Source: an uncultured Treponema sp.
GTDB lineage: Bacteria; Spirochaetota; Spirochaetia; Treponematales; Treponemataceae
Length of the DNA stretch: 5,429 nt
Assembly: GCA_945833725.1 (NCBI GenBank)
Contig: CAMAFU010000139.1
Span: forward strand, 1 to 5,429
Reading direction: 5' to 3'
The first letter of the stretch is position 1. Each line of letters starts with the position of its first letter. Made by a program: the position numbers and the translations under genes. Below are positions 1-5,269 of the stretch, piece after piece. Below the pieces are notes generated by a model. It saw only the letters and a program-made list of their open reading frames with translations, did not search any database and had not been told where the DNA came from.

Positions 1-62
1 AAATCAGATTTTTGCTAAATTAATTTTAGAAAATCAATTATATTAAAAATGTGTTTAATTGT

Positions 63-1826
63 CTATGATTCAAGGTAATCTTTAAGGCTTATAGCCCGTC
101 TTGGGTTTCTGAGCCTTCTAAGAGCCTTTGCTTCAATCTGCCTTATTCGTTCCCTTGTAACATTAAAATAAAGTCCGACTTCCTCAAGTGTAAGACTGTA
201 CCCGTCTTCAAGACCAAAACGCATTTTTAAAACTTCCTGTTCTCTTGACGGCAGGGAAGAAAGTACATCCCGCAACTGTTCCTGAAGCATTTTATATGCT
301 GTCTGATTTGCAGGGTTTTCAACTTCTTTGTCTTCGATAAAGTCGCCGAGCTGACTGTCTTCTTCTTCACCAATAGGAGTTTCAAGGGAAATCGGTTCTC
401 TTGCAACATTTTTAACCTGCTTAACCCGCGCAACAGGCCACCCCAACTGCTGGGCAATTTCTTCATCGGTAGCTTCTCTGCCCAATTTCTGCATAAGCTG
501 ACGGCTTTCGCGGACAACTTTATTTATCTGCTCTATCATGTGAACAGGAACACGAATTGTTCTTGCCTGATCAGAAATTGAACGGGTTATTGCCTGACGA
601 ATCCACCATGTGGCATAGGTGGAAAATTTAAATCCTTTCTGGTATTCAAATTTTTCTACTGCTTTTATAAGACCTATGTTGCCTTCCTGAACAAGGTCAA
701 AAAACTGAAGCCCGCGGTTTGTATATTTTTTTGCAATGGAAACAACAAGACGGAGATTTGCATTTATAAGTTTGTTTTTTGCAGTTTCCATTTTTTTTCT
801 GCCCCGCTCTATTTCTTTGGCCTGATTAAGAATCTGTTCAACAGAATCTTCAAAATCATATTCCATGCGGCGGAGTTTTCTGTCGATTTTCTGAATGTCC
901 GTATAAACATTTCTTATTTCGTCGCTGGAAAGCCCCAGTTCTTTTTCTAGTTTTACAGCTTCAGAATGAATTGCAAGTTTTCTGCCCAAAGCACGAAGTT
1001 CAGAAGGATTGCTTATGCGAAGTTCCTTCATTTTCTTTTCCTGATTATGGTAAAACTCGTTGATTTTGGCAGTTGCATCTGTAAACTTTGAACTGAACCT
1101 TTCAATTTCTTCAGATTGAATTTCAATTTTTTTCAAATCTGGCAAAATTTTGTTTCTTAACGCAACAAGCTGAGGATTTTCAAAAATTTCAGAAGACTGT
1201 TCCGTGTCAAAAAGCTGTTTTTTTAAAGCAACATACTGTTTCATCTCTGGAAGAACAGGTTTTATCCATTCTGAATAACAGCTCTTTAACCGTCGCTTTT
1301 CTGCCATTTCTTCGTTAATTTCTTTTCTGGCTTTTCCAGGCTCATGAGGATCAATTCTCGTAAAGGCTTTTTGTGCAATAAGGAAAAATTCCGGTATCAT
1401 CATTCCAGAATCTTTTATTACGGCTTTTATAAGATTTTCACCTTCTTCCATTTCCTGAGAATATTTTTTTTCTTCGGCAGCAGTAAGAAGTTTTTCTTTT
1501 CCGATTTCTCTAAGATACAGGCGGATAGGATCATCTACACTGGAATCTTTATCACTGTTTACAAGATGCTCTTCTTCAGGCAAATCCTCAGCTTCGTCTT
1601 CATCATCCAGATCTTCATCATCAGTTTCATCTTCATCGTCAAGGGAAGTATCTTCCATAACCTGAATGTTTTTCTGACTGAGCAACACAAGAACATCTTC
1701 CATTTGAGGAGAATTTACAAAATCCTGCCCGAGGATGTCACTGATTTCATCCCAGGAAATAACCTGTTTTTCTTTTGCAACTTCAATAAGTTTTGCGATT
1801 TGAGGATTTAATTCCTGCTCCATCAT
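63..1826 (-). CDS. rpoD: RNA polymerase primary sigma factor (sigma-70, RpoD)
   Basis: Primary sigma factor of 587 residues that brings RNA polymerase to housekeeping promoters. Region 1.1 lies at about residues 5-58 and is followed by a very acidic stretch (63-86). Region 1.2 begins at DDPIRLYLREIG (98-109). A non-conserved insert of about 200 residues (roughly 131-340) is far longer than in Bacillus SigA and resembles the proteobacterial arrangement. Regions 2.1-2.4 (about 350-430) include FSTYATWWIRQAITRS, with W407 and W408 for promoter melting and Q411 and T414 for -10 recognition. The sigma finger is near ETPIGEEEDSQLGDF (482-496). Region 4.2 carries the helix-turn-helix VTRERIRQIEAKALRRLR (556-573), with R558, E559 and R562 at the -35-reading positions. 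The protein begins with two Met codons; AAGGAA lies 5 bases before the first and 8 before the second, so either could be used. It is the last gene seen in the operon, 64 bases after dnaG, and ends with TAG. Confidence 0.98.
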   Translation of the reverse strand: MMEQELNPQIAKLIEVAKEKQVISWDEISDILGQDFVNSPQMEDVLVLLSQKNIQVMEDTSLDDEDETDDEDLDDEDEAEDLPEEEHLVNSDKDSSVDDPIRLYLREIGKEKLLTAAEEKKYSQEMEEGENLIKAVIKDSGMMIPEFFLIAQKAFTRIDPHEPGKARKEINEEMAEKRRLKSCYSEWIKPVLPEMKQYVALKKQLFDTEQSSEIFENPQLVALRNKILPDLKKIEIQSEEIERFSSKFTDATAKINEFYHNQEKKMKELRISNPSELRALGRKLAIHSEAVKLEKELGLSSDEIRNVYTDIQKIDRKLRRMEYDFEDSVEQILNQAKEIERGRKKMETAKNKLINANLRLVVSIAKKYTNRGLQFFDLVQEGNIGLIKAVEKFEYQKGFKFSTYATWWIRQAITRSISDQARTIRVPVHMIEQINKVVRESRQLMQKLGREATDEEIAQQLGWPVARVKQVKNVAREPISLETPIGEEEDSQLGDFIEDKEVENPANQTAYKMLQEQLRDVLSSLPSREQEVLKMRFGLEDGYSLTLEEVGLYFNVTRERIRQIEAKALRRLRNPRRAISLKDYLES

Positions 1827-1890
1827 TACGATTCCTTAGTTTTTTTTATAAATTGTTTTTTGTTTTATCAGTTTTAAGAAAAAATTAAAT
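1827..1890 (-). other. dnaG-rpoD intergenic spacer, AT-rich
   Basis: These 64 bases separate the dnaG stop (TGA) from the rpoD start. They are nearly all A and T, with only a few C and G. Apart from the rpoD ribosome binding site I see no hairpin with a T tract, so no terminator separates the genes and co-transcription is likely. A TATAAA (1845-1850) resembles a -10 element but has no matching -35 at 16-18 bases. A dedicated rpoD promoter here is possible but not shown. Confidence 0.5.
1832..1837 (-). promoter_or_regulatory. Ribosome binding site of rpoD
   Basis: AAGGAA on the minus strand ends 5 bases before the first rpoD ATG and 8 before the second. It shows that rpoD can initiate on its own, unlike mltG and dnaG, which lack a close site and overlap the gene before them. 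The spacing slightly favours the second Met but does not decide the matter. Confidence 0.75.
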
Positions 1891-3693
1891 TCATCTTGAA
1901 AGCAGAGAGCGGTCAATGTTCATTTTTTCTGTTAAGAGCTGATCTTTTTCTTTTTGAACTTCAGGCGAAACTGAATCTCCAAGACTTTTCAACCTCTGGA
2001 CTATATAATCCCTTTGCCGGGAAAGCTCTTTTCGTTTTATAAGCCGGATGCTGTCTTCTATAAACTTTTTTGTATTTGCAGAATATTCCCCGGAAATAAC
2101 ACTTGTTGTTATAAGATTAACCAGCGGCTCATCCGGACACTTTTCGCAAATACTGCTGAAAGAAAGCTCCCCTTTTTGAAAACACTCCTCCATTAGGTTG
2201 AATAGTTGCCTGGCTTGTGATGTTTCAAAAACTTCTTCAGAAAGTTCCCTGTGAACAAACTCAAACAGCCCTGTATCAGCCATTACGGCCAAAAGAAGCT
2301 GAAGTTCCTGACTTTTTTTTAAGGGTTCTGCAGTTTCTTTTTTATTTAAAGCCGGTTTATTCTGAAATTTTCTTTCTGCTTCTGTCCTGTTCGTATAATC
2401 TTTTAATACGGACTGGCGCGAAACATTAAGTTTCTGACACAACATTTCCAGACTTGATTCTTTCTGAATGTCGGTTTGCAGCGCATCTATGTACGGGAAA
2501 AATGCCAAAGCCGCCTTTGACTTTCCTTCCGGTGTATCAACCGGATATTCATGCGTCAAATTTTCAAACAGATAATCGTTGTCTAGTATAGCATTTTTTA
2601 CATCGTTTGACAAGGTATCAGCCCCGTACTTAACCATAATTTCTGCAGGATCCTTTCCGCCTGTCAGCCTGACTATTCTTACTGTAAGACCAAGTTTCCG
2701 GCACAAAAGAATTGATTTTTTTGTTGCAGCCTGTCCGGCACCGTCACTGTCGAAAGAAAGATATACAGTTCCGTTTTCCGTTGTTCTTGCTATAAGTTTT
2801 ACATGTTCTTCTGTTAAGGCAGTTCCGCATGTTGCAACGGCATTGGTTATTCCGCATTGATGATAGGCAATACAGTCCATGTATCCTTCGCATATAACAG
2901 CAGCCTTTTCCAGCCTCATTTTTTCTTTTGCAAAATTAAAGGCATAAAGGATATTTTTTTTACTGTAATGGGGAAGTTCCCTTGAATTAAGATATTTACT
3001 GTCTTTTTCACTTTGAGGATGAAGGATTCTTCCTCCCATGGCAACACACTGTCCCCGTCTGTCAAAAATTGGAAACATCAGCCTGTCGCTAAAAAAAGAT
3101 ATGTCAGGATAATTCTGGCTGAAAAGTCCTGTTTTTGAAAGAAATTCATCACTGAAATTCTTTTTGTGCAGGAAATTCTTAAGCCATTTTCTGTCTGCTG
3201 GAGAATACCCCAAACGGAACTTTTCGATTATTTCGTCTGAAACACCTCTGCCTTTTATGTAATTCAAAGCAAAAGCTCCACACTTGTCCTGGGTTAAAAA
3301 ATAATGGAATGTAGTGGATACTCTGTCGTAAAGTTCTATTGTCTTTTGCCGTGAATCATCGTATTCCTGCTTTTCTGAAGAAGAACCTTCTGTAAACTGA
3401 AGTTTTACTCCAAACCTGTTTGCTAAAAGCGTTACGGCTTCGGGAAAAGATACTTTTTCTATGTCCTGTATGAATTTTACCGATGAACTTCCGCCAGTAT
3501 GACAGGCAAAACAGTAATAGGCATTTTTTTCCGGTATAACATGAAACGAGGCATTTTTATCAGCATGAAAGGGACACAGCCCCCAGTAATCACTTCCTTT
3601 TTTTTCAAGCCTTACATAATCCCCTGCAACAGTAACTATATCTGCGGCACTTTTTACTGCTTCTATTGATTCTTGTGTAATGAACCGTCCCAT
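1891..3693 (-). CDS. dnaG: DNA primase (DnaG)
   Basis: Primase of 600 residues that makes the short RNA primers for leading- and lagging-strand synthesis together with the replicative helicase. The N-terminal CHC2 zinc-binding domain has C40-x2-H43-x17-C61-x2-C64, the standard spacing. The central catalytic core includes LGYSPADRKW (161-170), DRLMFPIFDRRG (203-214) and MGGRIL (219-224). The Toprim metal-binding residues are E269 in CEGYMD and D315/D317 in FDSDGAG. The remaining part from about 455 to 600 is weakly conserved and helical, as expected of the helicase-interaction domain. Length is normal for the family. The ATG shares its A with the mltG stop (TAATG) and has no good ribosome binding site at normal spacing (only AAGG 16 bases upstream), so translation probably depends on ribosomes finishing mltG. 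It is followed by rpoD, as in the macromolecular synthesis operons of many bacteria. Confidence 0.97.
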   Translation of the reverse strand: MGRFITQESIEAVKSAADIVTVAGDYVRLEKKGSDYWGLCPFHADKNASFHVIPEKNAYYCFACHTGGSSSVKFIQDIEKVSFPEAVTLLANRFGVKLQFTEGSSSEKQEYDDSRQKTIELYDRVSTTFHYFLTQDKCGAFALNYIKGRGVSDEIIEKFRLGYSPADRKWLKNFLHKKNFSDEFLSKTGLFSQNYPDISFFSDRLMFPIFDRRGQCVAMGGRILHPQSEKDSKYLNSRELPHYSKKNILYAFNFAKEKMRLEKAAVICEGYMDCIAYHQCGITNAVATCGTALTEEHVKLIARTTENGTVYLSFDSDGAGQAATKKSILLCRKLGLTVRIVRLTGGKDPAEIMVKYGADTLSNDVKNAILDNDYLFENLTHEYPVDTPEGKSKAALAFFPYIDALQTDIQKESSLEMLCQKLNVSRQSVLKDYTNRTEAERKFQNKPALNKKETAEPLKKSQELQLLLAVMADTGLFEFVHRELSEEVFETSQARQLFNLMEECFQKGELSFSSICEKCPDEPLVNLITTSVISGEYSANTKKFIEDSIRLIKRKELSRQRDYIVQRLKSLGDSVSPEVQKEKDQLLTEKMNIDRSLLSR

Positions 3694-3704
3694 TATTTTT
3701 TTTC
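3693..3704 (-). other. mltG/dnaG stop-start junction with slippery A8 run
   Basis: On the minus strand the end of mltG reads GAA AAA AAA TAA, and the last A of the stop is the first base of the dnaG ATG. The run of eight A places a perfect in-frame A_AAA_AAA heptamer directly before the stop. A -1 slip there would read ATA and then enter the dnaG frame at its own ATG, giving a joined MltG-DnaG protein. The TAATG overlap itself is clear. It indicates translational coupling, as dnaG lacks a close ribosome binding site. Use of the heptamer is speculation; A runs are common in AT-rich genomes. Confidence 0.6.
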
Positions 3705-4751
3705 TGCAGCCTTTTTTGTTTTGTACACAGTACCTGCCTGTGTATGAGAATTAAACGAACGAGAAAAAGTATGGGTACCTTTTTCGGCATTATTTAAGGT
3801 AAAATAGTAATAATCTGTTTCCGGCGGATTAGCTGCAGCTTTAAGGGCTACAAGTCCAGGATTGGAAATAGGACCTGGTGTTAAGCCTGCCCACTTATAA
3901 GTATTGTAAGGAGAATCGATTTTTAAATCATCATAGGAAATAACTTCAGGATGAGGCTTGCCCTGAATTTCTGTAATAATATATTCGATTGTTGCACAGG
4001 AATACAAACCAGCGTTGTCGGCTATTCTGTTTGTAAAGACACTGGCAATCAGAGGTGCTTCCTGCTCAACCCGATATTCCCTCTCAACAATGGAAGCAAG
4101 AATTACAGTATCATAAAATTCACTTATTTTTTTATTTTTAAACTGAGGAATAAGTTCTGCTTTAGCCATAAAATTTTCAATCATAATAGAAACAACATCT
4201 GAAGAATTCATATCCGGCGTAAAGTAATATGTATCAGGAAAAAGGAGGCCTTCTGCATTTTCTGAGGGAATTTCATATTTTTTAAGAAGAGTTTTATCGA
4301 AGCAGGAATTGTAAAAATCACTTTCCGGACAAATTCCCCCTTCTTCCAGAATAATTCCGGTTTTTCGCATTGTAAGGCCTTCTGGAATCATTATTTTTAT
4401 ATACTCCTGCCGCCCGGATTCTAAAAGGGATAAAATTTGCATTAAAGACATACAGGATGAAACATTGTAAACGCCAGATTTTAATGAATAAGGGGATTTT
4501 CGACCAAAAACAACGGGAAGCCTTGCGGCAACATAAAAAAAAGCACTGGAACGGATAATTTTCTTTTCTTTTAACATTTGACCAATTTTTTTTGTACTTG
4601 TACCTGTTGGTATTTCAATTCTTACAGCCGGTACATCCCTGGAAAAAGAAACAGGTACATACAGACAGATAAAAACAGATGAAAAAAGAAAAACAAACAG
4701 AATAATAAAGATAAGGAAAAAGATTTTTTTTGATTTTGGATTACTGTTCAT
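3693..4751 (-). CDS. mltG: Endolytic peptidoglycan transglycosylase MltG (YceG family)
   Basis: Inner-membrane endolytic murein transglycosylase of 352 residues. The family cleaves nascent glycan strands and is thought to set glycan length by releasing them from the synthesis machinery. After a short basic N-terminus one membrane segment spans about residues 10-35, which leaves the catalytic part outside the cytoplasmic membrane. A LysM-like subdomain follows (about 43-85). Family motifs are EGLLFPDTYYF (167-177), ASIVEREYR (219-227) with E223 aligned to the catalytic Glu of Escherichia coli MltG, SVFTNRI (237-243), SPYNTYKWAGLTPGPISNPG (280-299) and THTFSRSFNSH (326-336). Length matches the family. 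The start overlaps the preceding small gene as ATGA, and the nearest Shine-Dalgarno-like GAGG is 16 bases away, so coupled initiation is likely. The stop overlaps dnaG by one base. A cell-wall gene directly before dnaG-rpoD is characteristic of this operon version. Confidence 0.95.
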   Translation of the reverse strand: MNSNPKSKKIFFLIFIILFVFLFSSVFICLYVPVSFSRDVPAVRIEIPTGTSTKKIGQMLKEKKIIRSSAFFYVAARLPVVFGRKSPYSLKSGVYNVSSCMSLMQILSLLESGRQEYIKIMIPEGLTMRKTGIILEEGGICPESDFYNSCFDKTLLKKYEIPSENAEGLLFPDTYYFTPDMNSSDVVSIMIENFMAKAELIPQFKNKKISEFYDTVILASIVEREYRVEQEAPLIASVFTNRIADNAGLYSCATIEYIITEIQGKPHPEVISYDDLKIDSPYNTYKWAGLTPGPISNPGLVALKAAANPPETDYYYFTLNNAEKGTHTFSRSFNSHTQAGTVYKTKKAAEKK

Positions 4752-4954
4752 GAGTAAAATTTTTCGACCTCATTGATAGTCATGCTGCTGTATACAGTCT
4801 GTTCAACCTTAGTGACAAAATTTTCAAGGTCAACAGGCACTTTATCTTGACAGTTTCTCAAAAATTTTGCAAGAACAAGAAACTCTTTTCTGTTGAAACT
4901 ATATTCAAAAGAAAAACAGTCTGAATGTTTTGCTGTGCCATTATTATCTGACAT
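4748..4954 (-). CDS. Small conserved-looking protein of unknown function, 68 residues
   Basis: I do not recognise this protein. It begins MSDNNGTAKH and ends INEVEKFYS. The N-terminus is polar; from about residue 14 it is rich in F, L, V, K and E and looks helical (FNRKEFLVLAKFLRN, then VDLENFVTKVEQTV). There is no signal peptide, membrane segment or metal-binding motif. A longer frame extends upstream to 5038 but would run through the terminator and tRNA-Tyr, so the ATG at 4954 is preferred. It is preceded by AAGGGG at 7 bases and AGGAG at 1 base. The four-base ATGA overlap with mltG supports a real gene and suggests that it couples translation of mltG. As the first gene of the mltG-dnaG-rpoD operon it could be a regulator or partner of MltG or DnaG, but nothing in the sequence shows which. 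Confidence 0.8.
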   Translation of the reverse strand: MSDNNGTAKHSDCFSFEYSFNRKEFLVLAKFLRNCQDKVPVDLENFVTKVEQTVYSSMTINEVEKFYS

Positions 4955-4955
4955 A

Positions 4956-4967
4956 CTCCTGCCCCTT
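4956..4967 (-). promoter_or_regulatory. Ribosome binding region of the 68-residue gene
   Basis: Two purine-rich candidates precede the ATG: AAGGGG (4962-4967) with 7 bases of spacing, and AGGAG (4956-4960) with only 1. The first is the likelier functional site; the second is better in sequence but too close. Its presence decides the start at 4954 over the longer upstream frame. The region begins 3 bases after the T tract of the tRNA terminator. Confidence 0.65.
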
Positions 4968-4970
4968 AGC

Positions 4971-5001
4971 AAAAAAAAAGGCCTAAGATAATACTTAGAC
5001 C
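4971..5001 (-). terminator. Rho-independent terminator after tRNA-Tyr
   Basis: On the minus strand GGTCTAAG (4994-5001) pairs with CTTAGGCC (4980-4987), eight pairs including one G-U, around the six-base loop TATTAT. Nine T follow (4971-4979). This is a well-formed intrinsic terminator 5 bases after the tRNA-Tyr 3' end. It should stop most tRNA transcripts just before the 68-residue gene. The complementary strand has no T tract on its downstream side, so it acts in one direction. Confidence 0.88.
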
Positions 5002-5006
5002 TTATG

Positions 5007-5088
5007 TGGGGAGTGAAGGATTCGAACCTACGAAGCACTAGGCAGCAGATTTACAGTCTGTCCCCTTTGACCACTCGGGAAACTCCCC
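5007..5088 (-). tRNA. tRNA-Tyr, anticodon GUA
   Basis: An 82-base gene with a perfect seven-pair acceptor stem (GGGGAGT/ACTCCCC), discriminator A and the anticodon loop CTGTAAA with GTA. A 13-base variable arm is typical of bacterial tRNA-Tyr, and the T loop TTCGAAT is canonical. G1-C72 and A73 fit tyrosyl-tRNA synthetase recognition. CCA is not encoded (the next bases are CAT), so a CCA-adding enzyme is needed. Oddities: position 27-43 is A-C, position 50-64 is T-T, and the variable arm forms only about two good pairs. Nine bases separate it from tRNA-Thr upstream, and a terminator follows. Confidence 0.93.
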
Positions 5089-5097
5089 AATAAAAAA

Positions 5098-5170
5098 AGC
5101 TGCCTGAAGGACTCGGACCCTCGACCCCGAGATTACAAATCACGTGCTCTACCAACTGAGCTAAGGCAGC
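5098..5170 (-). tRNA. tRNA-Thr, anticodon UGU
   Basis: A 73-base gene reading ACA codons. The acceptor stem GCTGCCT/AGGCAGC is perfect, the D stem GCTC/GAGC is perfect, and the anticodon loop TTTGTAA carries TGT. G1-C72 and C2-G71 agree with known threonine identity pairs. The discriminator is T, and no CCA is encoded: the acceptor stem runs straight into seven T. Two departures stand out: a T-T mismatch at 29-41 in the anticodon stem, and the T loop TCCGAGT, with C where nearly all tRNAs have U (pseudouridine) at position 55. It is first in the tRNA-Thr/tRNA-Tyr unit, about 34 bases after the predicted transcription start. Confidence 0.92.
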
Positions 5171-5180
5171 ATTTTTTTGT

Positions 5181-5197
5181 AAGAACCTGATGTTCTT
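5181..5197 (-). repeat. Leader hairpin upstream of tRNA-Thr
   Basis: On the minus strand AAGAAC and GTTCTT form a perfect six-base inverted repeat around the five-base loop ATCAG. It lies between the predicted transcription start and the tRNA-Thr 5' end, 10 bases before the mature tRNA. No T tract follows on either strand, so it is not a terminator. It could be a leader fold that affects 5' processing, or a protein-binding site; the sequence does not decide. Confidence 0.5.
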
Positions 5198-5210
5198 GCG
5201 ATGTGATGTT

Positions 5211-5239
5211 ATATTATCAATATCAAAAAAAAGTGTCAA
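5211..5239 (-). promoter_or_regulatory. Sigma-70-type promoter of the tRNA unit
   Basis: A perfect -35 TTGACA (5234-5239) is followed after 17 bases by TAATAT (5211-5216, four of six matches). An overlapping GATAAT (5213-5218) matches five of six but at 15 bases. Upstream, to the stop codon of the preceding gene, the DNA is almost pure A/T with several A tracts, like the UP elements of stable-RNA promoters. Transcription would start near 5204-5207 on the minus strand. It is the only strong promoter I see in the window and may also serve the downstream protein operon by read-through. Confidence 0.8.
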
Positions 5240-5250
5240 TGACTTTTTTT
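5226..5250. repeat. Inverted repeat centred on the tRNA promoter -35
   Basis: AAAAAAAGT and its exact complement ACTTTTTTT (nine bases each) flank a seven-base centre that contains most of the -35 hexamer. As RNA from the upstream gene it could form a weak A/U hairpin and act as a poor terminator. As DNA it could be a bent or protein-bound dyad. Composition alone makes A/T repeats likely in this stretch, so the role is uncertain. Confidence 0.45.
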
Positions 5251-5269
5251 ATAAATTTTTAAAAGTTTT

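Noticed and set aside
18..39. AT-only inverted repeat after rpoD as a terminator
   Set aside because: AATTGATTTT and AAAATTAATT can pair around two bases, but the stem contains one G-U and no G-C pair, and no T tract follows on the minus strand. Such repeats are expected by chance in this composition, so the operon end cannot be placed.
227..517. 96-codon minus-strand frame inside rpoD
   Set aside because: It is an out-of-frame shadow of rpoD regions 3 and 4 with no independent motif or start signal.
1344..1811. 155-codon plus-strand frame opposite rpoD
   Set aside because: It is antisense to the well-conserved rpoD frame. The F/I-rich peptide is what the complement of a K/E/D-rich gene gives, and no family features appear.
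1845..1911. Possible rpoD promoter at the end of dnaG or in the spacer
   Set aside because: TATAAA (1845-1850) lacks a -35 at normal spacing. A TTGACC near the dnaG end, in the codons for its last residues, has only TGAATT at 17 bases (three of six matches) or TTTAAT at 21. Neither pair is convincing.
2014..2860. Three plus-strand frames opposite dnaG
   Set aside because: They are antisense to conserved primase sequence, have no recognisable domains and no plausible start signals.
3605..3790. 61-codon minus-strand frame across the mltG/dnaG junction
   Set aside because: It overlaps two confident genes in another frame and looks random.
3951..4202. 83-codon plus-strand frame opposite mltG
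   Set aside because: It is antisense to the catalytic motifs of mltG and shows nothing recognisable.
4955..5038. Upstream extension of the 68-residue gene to an ATG at 5038
   Set aside because: The extra 28 residues would be encoded by the terminator and most of the 3' half of tRNA-Tyr, and the ATG at 4954 has a ribosome binding site.
5051..5239. 62-codon minus-strand frame across the tRNA genes
   Set aside because: It translates both tRNAs; the AQLVEHVICNLGVEGPSPSG-type peptide is a familiar artefact of translating tRNA genes. It would also start between the -10 and -35 of the tRNA promoter.
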